Assembly (NCBI GenBank): GCA_037501455.1
Contig: CM074858.1
Coordinates: forward strand, 84,914,501-84,978,500
DNA length: 64,000 bases
Direction of reading: 5' to 3'
From: Lantana camara
Taxonomy: Eukaryota > Streptophyta > Magnoliopsida > Lamiales > Verbenaceae
This document shows positions 22,400-32,900 of the stretch, in pieces (position 1 is the stretch's first letter; each line of letters begins with the position of its first letter). The translations under genes and the position numbers were made by a program. The notes beneath the pieces are model-generated. The model made no database searches. It was not told the DNA's origin and saw only the letters and a list, made by a program, of their open reading frames with translations.

Positions 22400-23249
22400 C
22401 CAGGTATCTCATGTATCGTATATTGTAGAGAACTAATCTCTGTTTTACTTACGAATCTTTCTTGGGAATATATCTCTCGTAACATAACTGCCCTAGCGGC
22501 CTCCTGCCTTGGCGGGACTTACAAGTTACTCCAAATATTCCCCATTACAGATTCAACAAGCTACTCAAGATACTCACTTACACAGAGATACTGGGACCGT
22601 AGCAATATACCATTCCATGAGAATTATCTAATTTCTGATGTACAGGATCCTCATAAGAGGCAAGTACAGAGCATACTTTTAAGATAATTAGGAGTATATC
22701 ATAGTAGACCCTTTGAGGGTATGGAAGAACTAGAAAGAAGGCTTTAAGCTAGAAAGGAAGACATATGAGATATGAAACTTTGACTTTATTTCCAAACTCT
22801 ATACAAGTCTCAGTCCCTAACTGAGTCTCCAACTGAGTCTGAGTAAAATGAAAGCCGAAGCTCACCTTATATAGGCAAACTTACGGATTTCAGACGCGGA
22901 ATTGAAATCTAAATTATATGGCGGGTACACTTCTGGGCCCCATCGCCTCATATAATTGGGTCTCTTTTTCCTCCACTAAGTGCAATAATGCACACAAAAG
23001 GCCAAAACATTCTGGCAGAAAAAGGAAAGTGGTACGCAGACCACTAACAAAAAGCAAGGGCTAAAGACAACTGGCCCTGACTCAGCAAACACTATACAAC
23101 TTTATTGGCTCATGAGAAAGCAGGCCTAAACAATGGCCGACACGACATAAAGTAAAGATACAAAAGTCTTCAAGGGTGGACCTACAAAGACTTTTATGAG
23201 CATGATAATGACCTAAGAGGTAGATAAAGACAAAGAGATAAGAATCTCT
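22400..23249 (-). promoter_or_regulatory. Pararetrovirus intergenic region with pregenomic promoter
   Basis: A minus-strand TATA box CCTATATAAGG is at 22875-22865, and a poly(A) signal AATAAA follows on the same strand at 22790-22785, about 80 bp downstream. In plant pararetroviruses the promoter lies just upstream of the poly(A) signal so that the terminally redundant pregenomic RNA passes it once. No clear tRNA-Met primer site was found. The region contains no supported ORF. Confidence 0.6.
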
Positions 23250-23406
23250 TTATGTCCCTTTCGTCTTTAAGTCATTTTCATCAGGGACCACCATGTGGAA
23301 ATCTTGACTCTTCATGGAGATCCTTCTAGAGAGAACTCCATTCTTCATCTGGAGGATAGCTAGCTTATGGGTCTCCAATCTCATTTGTGAAGACATGGTG
23401 GATACT

Positions 23407-24261
23407 TCACATATACACATCTTGGCAGTGCTCAACCCAAACATGAGTAGTTTGAGTTTTATCGAATAAGGCCAGATGTTCAGGGGCTTGCTCTTTGATG
23501 GATATACATTTCTTGATTTTATCAATTCCAAAAGTAGTGGGATTGATATTTGACTTTTCAAAACCGAAATACATAGGTTTCTTGTGATTCAGGAGCAAGT
23601 GTCTTTGGCATGGTTGGTGCTTCCCATTATGCTGCTGAGGGAAGTTGCTCAGGATGGAGATGAATACAGGCAATCCTCTTCTGAAAGATTGGATTGCTGT
23701 AATAGTAGTCGGACCAAAGAACTCTGGTATAGGGAAGACTACTTTGTTAAGGTAGAATGGAAGGGAGAGTCCTTTGATTAACCCGTTGTGGTAGAGATCA
23801 GCAATGAAATCCATGTCTTGAACCATATGGAGGTCAATGATAACCCTTAATGGTTCATTCTGTGGTTGAAAGCACCTAAAACCTGTAGGATTATGGATGT
23901 TATCCATAATTTGGTGGAGGGTTTCAACCCTCTTTTTCTGGAAGATGTATTCCTGTAATTCCATGATATTATCATAGAATTTTTGGTCAAAAATATTGAG
24001 AATCTTCTATTGGAGTTCTGATGGCAGGGCTTTAAGAAAACTCTTTCTTTCTTCGTTTGAGAAGAATAATCTTTCCAAACGATCACCAAAAAGAATTAAT
24101 CTTTTTTCTTCTTCCAACTTGTGAATCTTCCTTTGGAGAAGCTGGATCTTCAAATTTGCAAGATCAAGATCTTTGGTCATGACATCTATTTGATGATGTC
24201 AGAGATGAACAACAGAAGTGGTGATAGCTTTGAGCTTTTCACTGGTAGAGAAGGACTCCAT
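23407..24261 (-). pseudogene. Endogenous pararetrovirus second ORF, function unknown
   Basis: Starting at an ATG (24261, MESFSTSEKL), an open frame of about 284 codons runs to a TGA at 23409-23407, broken by in-frame stops at 24201-24199 (TGA) and 24009-24007 (TAG). The first third is rich in K, E, L and R and looks like a coiled coil (LKIQLLQRKIHKLEEEKR). A central hydrophobic stretch reads LPFYLNKVVFPIPEFFG. I do not recognise a domain. It is in frame with the upstream reverse transcriptase segment, which suggests that a deletion removed what lay between. The position, after the polyprotein, fits the second ORF of florendovirus-like genomes. Confidence 0.6.
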
Positions 24262-26247
24262 TTTCCTTTTCTTGCTGGAAGTTGTGTTATCATAGCAAGT
24301 GACTTTTATAGGCACCTTTGTCTGGAAAAAGTGATCACCTTTATCTGGAATCTTTAAAGGTGGAGGGTTCTGGCAGATTTGTTTCAAATGTTTGACAGTT
24401 GCCGTCTGTTCCTTTCCCCAAGAAGGGGCTGCTTTTATGAGCATCTTGGAAAGCTGACTCGTATGTTTGGAGCATTGTGGAAGGAAGTCCTTGATATAAT
24501 TGACTATCCCCAAGAATTGTTGTATTTCTTTGGTAGTCAAATTATCGTCTGGGAAATTGAGAAGCTCCTATGTAATGTGAGGACCTGGCTTGTATTTTCC
24601 TTCTGAAAATTTCATTCCAAGAAACTCGATAGAGGATTGTCCGATGAGACTCTTTCTCTCTGAGAGCATGATTCCATACTCTTGGACAATTTGATGGAAT
24701 TGTGAGAGAAGTGCCCTGTGAGATTTCTCATTTTCTGAGAAGAGGAGAATATCGTCAATGTAGACTAAGGCACTATACAGGATGGGTTCAAAGATATGGG
24801 TTATGGCTTTTTGGAATAGTGATGTAGCGGTTTTGAGACCAAAAGGCATGACGGTCCATTGGTATTGGGCATTAGGTATATAAAATGTTGTTTTGTACCT
24901 ATCTTTTGGATCAATACCAAGTTGCCAGAATCCTGCTTTGAGATCAAACTTTGAGAAGATTTGGGTTTGGGCCAAATGTGAGAAAAGCATTTGGGCTCGA
25001 GGTATTGGGAATTTATCATCTGCAATGAAATGCTTCAGTGGCTTATAATCAATTACAAACCTCTTTTTACCTCTGACTTGTTCAACCCTTTTGTTGACAT
25101 AGAATGCCTGGCACGCCCAATTTGATGTTGTGGATTCAATTAATCCAAGTTTCTGCAGTTGAGCACATTCAGCTGTTACAAGCTTTTCATCATCAGGAGT
25201 CATTCCTGGATGTGTAGCTTTCGTAGGATTTATGTCTTCATTCTTCTTGAATGGAAGTTGAATGAAGAATGCAGAATTCTTCCACAAGGAATGTGGATTA
25301 GAGAATTCCGAGTGAGATTCAGCACAGCATCCTTTAAGTTTTGAGGCAAGATCATAGAATTCTTTGGATGCTTCTGTCAATGCATAGATCTTCTGGAGTG
25401 TAGTATAAGGCTGGAAACTCCTCTTATACTTGATTCCATTGGGGAGAATGGTAAGCTTTTGAGCTCTGTGATAAAGATCAAACCCAATGAGAAGATCTTT
25501 CCCATGCAGCTTGCTTCCAATGGCCTTCATCCAGATGATACAATCTGGGAAGAATTGTATCCCTATAGGATGTTTCGTGATCAGCGATGTCTTGAATTGC
25601 TGTCCATCTGCTGCTTGGAAGTACTCGTAGTGAGTTGTCCATGCTTCCTTTGGTAGGATGTCTGGATTCATCATGGACTTCATAGCTCCTGTATCCATAA
25701 ATCCAATTGCTTTGATTGGTCTGTCATACTTTGAAGGAAGTATATGGATCTGGATATGTGGAGATGGAACGATCTCTTGAGTGATGCATTCTGACTGAAG
25801 GATTGGTAGAACTTGATCATCGTCAGAATCAGAGGAGGAATGACCATCATCTGTAAATTCATCTTGAATTGCGAAGATGGTGTCTTCGGTCTGTTCATCT
25901 TGTTCGGAGAACAGAGATTCTACCTCTGCATCATTGAGATTGGCTTCTGTGCTTTGTTGAACATGGGAAATCATTCTGGCTGATTTTTCCCGGTTCTGAG
26001 GACAATTTTTTGCAAAATGTCCTTTCTTTTTACAAACAAAGCATCTATCAGTCCGCCTGTTTCTGAAAGGTTTTCGTCTGAAGAATCTGAGACGTTTTCT
26101 CTTCTTCACCTTTCTTTCTGCAAATCCTTTCTTTGACTTTGGATGAGAACATTTGCAATCTTCTTTGGATTTGCACTTTATCTCAAGATGAGATTTCTTA
26201 TAAGCTTTCTTCAGGACTGATTTGTTCTTCATTAAGGACTTGAACAT
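24262..26247 (-). pseudogene. Endogenous pararetrovirus polyprotein: zinc knuckle, protease, reverse transcriptase (RNase H lost)
   Basis: The frame from 26247 to 24568 is open for 559 codons. A basic region and the zinc knuckle CFVCKKKGHFAKNCP (CX2CX4HX4C) are at about residues 65-85. The aspartic protease motif FMDTGA is near residue 183. The reverse transcriptase follows (FVIDYKPLKHF, FSKFDLKAGFWQL, VMPFGLK and the active site YIDDILLF). A TAG at 24570-24568 ends this stretch; the thumb/connection region continues in the same frame (EIQQFLGIVNYIKDFLP). The RNase H signature expected after the connection is absent and the text runs directly into the second ORF. It lies in the same frame as the coat protein segment upstream, separated by a stop at 26312. 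Confidence 0.9.
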
Positions 26248-26311
26248 AGTTTGTTGTTCACAAAGCTTGTCGATCGTGGCAATGGCTATCTGGTGGATCT
26301 CTCCACGAGAA

Positions 26312-28635
26312 AGTTATGGAATTTCTCTTCTTGAAGAGGTTATGGCTCTGTGAAGTTCAGGCTGGATCTTTTGAGGAAGAGATGCAATGTACACGTGCTT
26401 TAGATTTGGATTATTATACCCATTAAGAGTATAATAGAGTTCTGTCATTCGTTTGAAATGGAAATCCAAATCTGACTTATTCAGAGAACAACACTTCATG
26501 GTGAAGTAGCTTTGTTGGATCATCTTTTTGTAGAGGTCGTTGTCACCAATGAATTCAAGGTGAAGTGCTATCAATGCCATGGGAGTGGTTGCTTGCATAA
26601 ATTGGATCTGTCTGTATTCTCCCAATGATTGGAACCATTCCCGTAATGTTCCTGTGAACCGTGATGCAAACTCCCTCAAGATTGTAGGGAGATGTGATTC
26701 TTTGGTTCTTTGGAGATCAATCCATGCGGTAAAAGATTGTAGCCTTTCCTTCATTTTTCCCACTGGGATATCATCAAAAGTGAACCATGGGCCGTTGGCT
26801 GGCTTGGATGGTCCAGAATCTGTAGTATAGTATTCTGGAGGTGGTTCTTCCATCGTTGGTTCATCGTATCCTTGATGTTCTTGATAAGATCCTGAGTTTG
26901 GATCATCAGCCATGAGGATCTGAGAGATGTCTGCAACTTCATCATTACTGTCAGTGGACTGGGAAAAAGATTCTTCTGAAGAAGCTTCAGAATCATTGTG
27001 TTGAGAAAAGGATTTCTCTGAAGAGGCTTCTGTTCCAGAGTGTTGAGAACTGGAATCATCTGAAGAGGCATCTTCATTTCTTTCAGGCTCTTCTCGGATA
27101 TTAAGATTAGAAAGGTTTATAGTCATTAATGTAGGAGAGGGTTCTTCAACCTTTTCTTTGTTTTTCTCCTTTGAGAAAGAAGGAGTGGCTCTTGTGGTTT
27201 TAAGCTTTGGAGGAGGTGGCTCAATGGGAATATCAGATACCATGAAAAATTGTTCTGAGTATTCAGGAGAAGTTGGTGGGTCATAAAGAGAAGGTGAAAT
27301 AGTCGTAGGAAGAAAGGGAAGTGTAGGAATGGAACTCCTCTTTCTATCTTGCTCCATGTAGCCAAGATCCTTTTTGAGCTTTCTGATTTCTCTCTCTTTT
27401 TGATCAAATTCTGGACCTATCCTTCTTAGGGAAATGAGTTGCCTGAGTTCTTTATCGAGAAGCTCAATTCTGGCAACTACTCTTTTGTACAGCTGATCAA
27501 GCTCCTGAGTAATCGCATTTACTTTCTGGTTAGTATCCTGGACATGAGATAAAACCTTATCAACCTTAGAATCAAGTTGGATTAAGGCTTTATTCTGAGC
27601 TCTGGCATTCGTGGTTTGCCAGTTTAAGACTTCTTCTCCTTGAGACAGAGAGGAAGTTATTCCTCCATCAGGGTTGACTGTGGTTGTCTGGACATAAGGT
27701 CGGATTGCAACCTTGTTTTCTGTTTTCCTTTCCAAAGGTGGAAAGTCAGTGCCGTAACTGTGTATCATCATGTAAGGTTGGCACGGTAGTGATGGCGGTG
27801 GATTGCACTGAGGCAATTCCTGTCTGCAGCTCATCCCCTTTTCTACACGGAGGATGGCTAAGGCCTCGTCATAACAAGACAAGGGTCGTGTGACTGATGG
27901 TGGATCTGGTTCTGGATCTTCTGGTTTAAAGGTCCTACAAGGAAGACCTTTATTTCTTGCTTTCTTTCGTCTTCTTCTCCGACTAGCCTCACTTTCATCA
28001 TCATCGTCGGAGTCGGATTCTTCTCCGCAAGAACATCCAGGGTCACACATGGATGGATCAGCATCCCATACGAAATGGCCATCAACCTTATCAGTGTAAA
28101 CTTCCTTTCCATCGGGGAGGAAGGAGTTTACTGGCAGATACCCAAGGATTGGGTACGTCTCTCTACTTGTCGGAACCACTGGCTGAATCATCAGCTGTTT
28201 GAAGATCGTGCTTGAAGAAGATGGGGTTTCTTCTTGAGGATGCTTGAAGATGGTTTTGGTTCTACCATCTGGCATCGTCTGAAACTCGTAGGTTGTAGAT
28301 TTGACTGGCTCGTGAGTCTGTTGGAGTGACTCATAGTTTGTGATCCATTCTGTTGGCATCAACCTCTCCAGTTCCTTTCTGGGAATCTGTTTAGGAACCT
28401 GGACGATAGTTGAAGTATCAGATCCAGAGTTTGCTAGAATCATTAAAGCGTCTGGGGATCCAGATCCTTGAAGATCTAGACCATGGTCCTGCAACCTGTA
28501 GACAAGCTGGTGATGGAGAGTAGTTGTTACTGCTGTAGCTACTTGGTCTGCTCCAGTGATCTGAACTTGTACTTTCAAAGCGTTGGGAAGATTGGCATCT
28601 CCCAAGGACATGGCAAAGTTGGGGAAGTAAGTCAA
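26312..28635 (-). pseudogene. Endogenous pararetrovirus polyprotein: end of movement protein, coiled coil, coat protein
   Basis: An open frame of 773 codons ends at a TAA near 26312. The first part is the tail of the movement protein domain. A Ser/Glu/Asp-rich linker, a coiled coil (about residues 330-430) and repeated SSEESFSQ-type acidic segments follow. The C-terminal 200 residues hold the caulimovirid coat protein core (WFTFDDIP, FASRFTGTLREWFQSLGEYR). The next frame, with the zinc knuckle, is in the same phase, so this is one former polyprotein. Codon use and structure are viral, not host. The frame is surprisingly long for a dead copy. Confidence 0.85.
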
Positions 28636-29172
28636 GACTGCACTTCACTGTTCTGATAACTGCATCCTCATACTTCAGATATCTGGTATCCAGTAAGGCA
28701 AGTCGTGCTGTTACTGGAAGACCTTTTCTCCTTTGGTAAGAGAGAACCAGACGAACGGCTCCGAAGTGGAGGTGTGTGTATCCTTCCTGTTTCCAGGAAG
28801 ATATGAACTCTGAAGGGATGGAGAGAGTAATATACTGCTCTCGCTTGGAATATGGTAGATCGCACTTATCCAGTTTGGAAGACTGGACAAATTCTTTTGT
28901 TTGGGAAGGTCGGTTGGAGGAGATCAAAGATCTGATTCCTATCAAGGAACCTCTTTTTCTGTAGATATTGTAAGACCGACTATAGGCGGAACGGTTTGCT
29001 CTATAATAGCATTTTCTGGGATAGTGGAATATTCTACAAGGTTTTCTATTTTACTGGTAGAGTGATGAGGAAGGGAAAGAGAAGAGGAAACTGAAATCAA
29101 CTGATCTGGAGATGTATCCATAGCTTGGAGGGTTTCTAGCTCTTCTTCTGCCAACTCGCCAGAATCTATCAC
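28418..29172 (-). pseudogene. Endogenous pararetrovirus movement protein (30K superfamily), frameshifted
   Basis: Two minus-strand frames share the movement protein. The frame from 29172 to 28942 holds an acidic N-terminal part (76 codons). The frame from 28945 to 28418 carries the conserved core, IHFGA-like LHFGAVRLVLSYQRRKGLP and ARLALLDTRY, where the Asp of LLDTRY is the 30K-superfamily hallmark. The phase then returns to the first frame at about 28,620. Two frameshifts therefore disrupt it. The true start may lie beyond the junction at 29,173. Confidence 0.8.
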
Positions 29173-29173
29173 G

Positions 29174-29783
29174 ATATACTCACTTATTCGGATTATCCGT
29201 ATCCGTGAGGATATCCGATTAGTGAGTTATTCAATATCCGAATTCGAATCCGTTTATCTGTTTTACATATATTTTTTAATAAAAAATAATAGATTGAAAT
29301 TTCATAACACAATTAAATATTAGTATAACTAACTATAAATCTATTAAATCTATACACATTAACTCATAAGTATAATATATAATTTATAATATATGTTTAC
29401 AATAATTAATGGAGTTTATTATTACAAATAATATGATATACGTTTACTGTTATTTTTTTAATAATTCTCAAATAATTATATAATGTGTAAATTAATATAT
29501 GTTTCATCAAGATATAAAAAATATATAGATATATATGTTATCGGATACGGATAAAGGATTACGGATAACGGATATATCTAACGGATGTATAAACGGATCG
29601 GATGTTAAACGGATTGGATGTGTCATTACCATATCCTTATCCGTTTATAATTCGGATGTCTATAATCGGATACGAATAATATCCTCTTTGAACGGGTACG
29701 AATAATATCCTCTTTAAACGAATTCGGATGCGAACTGATATCAGATTTTCGAATATCCATTTATAGCCCTATCCATACCAAAG
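29174..29783. mobile_element. MITE-like element, one terminal repeat visible
   Basis: The right end reads TTCGAATATCCATTTATAGCCCTA, the reverse of a TAGGGCTATAAATGGATATTCG type terminus known from many plant hAT-like MITEs. The body is filled with GGATA/TATCC words (TCCGTATCCG, CGGATACGGATA) and an imperfect tandem duplication near 29,684-29,720. A matching left terminus is not present, so it is truncated or its left end has decayed at the junction with the pararetrovirus. It lies about 150 bp upstream of the VPS35 ATG. Confidence 0.55.
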
Positions 29784-29910
29784 GTTTAGACTAGTAATAT
29801 ATAAATACAAAAGTCATGTATAGGTATCGTAGATTATTATATTGTCTGTCTTTGTTGTCATTTATTTTTCGTTTCCTTACTGTATTTTGCTTATTTGTTG
29901 AAGTGCTCCC

Positions 29911-29929
29911 GAGAGAGAGAGAGAGAGGA
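29911..29929 (+). repeat. GA microsatellite in the VPS35 5' leader
   Basis: A short GAGAGAGAGAGAGAGAG run lies just before the VPS35 start codon at 29934. GA/CT repeats are common in plant 5' leaders and core promoters. Confidence 0.8.
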
Positions 29930-29933
29930 GAGG

Positions 29934-32900
29934 ATGATCTCTGACGGAGTTGAAGATGAAGAAAAATGGCTTTCAGCTGGGATCGCCGGCCTTCAACAGA
30001 ACGCCTTCTACATGCATCGTGCACTCGTACTTACACAATTAATTGTTCTTCTGTTGTTTAATTTCTGAGATTCTGTTAAACCCTAATGTTCGGAATGCAA
30101 TTGGACTTTGATCTCAGGATTCGAACAATTTGAAGGAAGCTCTCAAGTACTCTGCTCAGATGCTTTCGGAGCTCCGCACTTCGAGACTCTCCCCTCACAA
30201 ATACTACGAACTTTGTGTGTAATTGAAGGCTGTTTCCCTATTTTCTTCAGTTTTATATGCTTTTTGCTGAAGTGTCAGTTGGTTTTGAATTTCATGTTAG
30301 ATATGAGGGCATTTGATGAATTGAGGAAATTAGAGATCTTCTTCAAGGAGGAGACTAGTCGTGGTTGCTCAATCGTTGAGCTTTATGAGCTTGTGCAGCA
30401 CGCTGGCAACATCTTACCGAGACTGTAAGGAATGCGTCTTTTCTTTAATTTTCTCTTTTTTGGGTACTGTTTTCGTACAAATGTGTTCTAAAGCCCTTTG
30501 ACTACTTTGGTGTTTTGCATTCTGTTAGAATGCTTGTGTAGAATTAGGAAACTTAATGTTGACAGAATGAACTAAATTAGGACCTTTGTAGGTTATGTAG
30601 GTGATCTTGTTTCAGTTGCATCTCGCCTCCCTTTTGCTTTTATTTCTTGACTCCCTTATGAAACAAATTCATAAGACTCAAAGGTCTTTGTATATCTATG
30701 TGTGCCCTCAGAATGCCAACCACTCAGATGATTGCTTCCTTTTCCCCCAAAAAAAGATGGCATATCATAAATTCATAATGCTTGAGGTAACCTAGGGCCT
30801 GTGAAGGTTGATTATGTGTAGCTTATGCTGAAATTAGGACACTATGTCTTTTACTTTAACTAGTGGCCTTTTCGTCACAATGGCACTTTCATGACAAAAC
30901 TGGCCTTATATTAACATTGCCTTTTGATCACAATGGAGCTCATCACAAAACAGGCCTTATATTGACAGTATGTCCTCATGAGTTGGTGATTCTTCTTTTT
31001 CCTATCTTCTATATGTCAGATATTTGCTATGTACTGTCGGTTCAGTCTACATAAAATCCAAAGAAGCCCCAGCCAAAGATGTTCTTAAAGATCTTGTAGA
31101 AATGTGCCGCGGCATCCAGCATCCTCTACGTGGGCTCTTCTTAAGGAGTTACTTGTCTCAAGTCAGTAGAGATAAGTTGCCTGACATTGGTTCGGAATAT
31201 GAAGGGTAAGCATATGACGCGATTTTTATGTGCTTATTCTTTAATTTAGCTTCATGAATTATCTGTTGTAAGTGTCAAAGCTCATTGTCTGGAGTATGAC
31301 ATAACAAATTTTTTCTCTCTCAAAGGACTTGCTGTGTTATAGTTTGACCTTGGCCTTTACATTTGGTTTGTGACAGTTCGGGCTCGATAAACTTCTACAC
31401 CATGCCCTGGTTGGCTGCTGTTTTGCAAAACTAAGTTCTATAAGATGCATAAAACTTAGAAAACACAGGGCAACAGTTCTTTTATTCTTCCGTTTCAAAC
31501 TATGCCTGGCACTAGAATTTTTAGTTACAAGCATGACATTTGTTGACTCTGCATCGTTGTGAGCTGGTTCTTGAGGTTTATGCTATTCCACCTGTTTTTT
31601 TTTGGTCAGGCAGTTGAGGATCCAGTGCAGGATGAGTTCGCATGTGTATTCTAATTGTTGTTGGTGTTGCTGTTGTTGTTGTAGATGTAGTAGATGTATA
31701 TACTCAAACGTTGGGCTTCTTTTTTGTTACTAGCATGACCATAGGAGTTTATGATCTTACTGCTTTAGTTTAGGACACTACGTTCCAAGGTTTATATTGA
31801 ATCTAGGCTTGTTTTTATTTGTTCATTTTTCATATTTTCTTATATAAGTAAAGAATAAGAATACATTACATTGCTAAAATTGCCTTTCTATCTCCTCCTA
31901 GAGGCAGCTCCTATTATTGGTCATGTGGTATTATTTACTATCTCTATGATTGTTGATTTAATTATCTTTCTGGATCTTTGACTCTGAATGGACTTCGCCT
32001 GCTAAAACGTTCACTTATATAGGGATGCTGATACAGTCATTGATGCCGTTGAGTTTGTGCTTCAAAATTTTACGGAAATGAACAAACTTTGGGTTAGAAT
32101 GCAACATCAGGTAAGATGAAACAGCAATTGTAGTAGCCCTTTTGAATAATTTTTGCTGTATGATTTTCTTCATGAAGATAAAAATTGAAAATGAGAGCAA
32201 GATCATTTCAATATAGGCAATTTCCTTTTTCCTTTTTTGATTTGTTTACGTGATGATTTACAATTTGCAGATCTTGAACTATGTCTTGACAACTGAACCT
32301 TCTTATTTGCAGGGACCCACTCGTGAAAAGGAGAAAAGGGAAAAAGAAAGGAGTGAGCTACGAGATCTCGTAAAATTCCTATATTTTCCTAATTTTGCAG
32401 TTTGATACCAGGGTTGAGTCTACTCAAGATAGTCTTGTTTTCATCCCAATTTTGAATAGGTTGGTAAGAACCTACATGTTCTCAGCCAGATTGAAGGTGT
32501 CGATCTTGAAATGTACAAAGAAATTGTGCTTCCCAGAGTGTTGGAGCAGGTAAGTTTTTGACTCAGATTAGATTTTCTTATTACTATTTTGTAGTTGTAT
32601 TTGAATGATGCACACATTTCATGTTGCAATAGGTTGTTAACTGCAAGGACGAGATTGCTCAATACTACTTGATGGATTGTATAATTCAAGTCTTCCCTGA
32701 TGAATACCACTTGCAGACGCTTGAAACCTTATTGAATGCCTGCCCTCAACTTCAGGTTGGAGAATTGTTCTGCACTACTCGGTTTACTTTCATGCCTAAG
32801 GTTGTAGGTTCATTCCCTATGTCCTTTTCCACAGCCTTCTGTTGATGTAAAAACAGTGCTTGCTCGACTTATGGAAAGGCTTTCAAATTACGCTGCTTCT

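Larger units (their letters stand above)
22400..29173 (-). mobile_element. Endogenous pararetrovirus relic (Caulimoviridae, florendovirus/petuvirus-like organisation)
   Basis: On the minus strand the order is movement protein (from 29172), coat protein with zinc knuckle, aspartic protease, reverse transcriptase, then a second ORF (24261-23407) and a non-coding region with TATA box and poly(A) signal (to about 22,400). There is a movement protein and no integrase or LTR, which separates it from gypsy elements. The layout of one long polyprotein followed by a second ORF resembles florendoviruses; the genus is an inference. The copy is broken by frameshifts in the movement protein region and by stops near 26312, 24568, 24199 and 24007, and the RNase H region appears deleted. 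A MITE-like sequence abuts at 29174. Confidence 0.88.

Noticed and set aside
22380..22420. Possible tRNA-Met primer site in the pararetrovirus intergenic region (GAGATACCTGGGCTCC on the minus strand)
   Set aside because: Too many mismatches to TGGTATCAGAGC to be called.
24568..28635. First reading of the minus-strand polyprotein as a Ty3/gypsy element
   Set aside because: There is a movement protein domain upstream, no integrase, no LTRs, and the coat motif and promoter/poly(A) layout fit Caulimoviridae.
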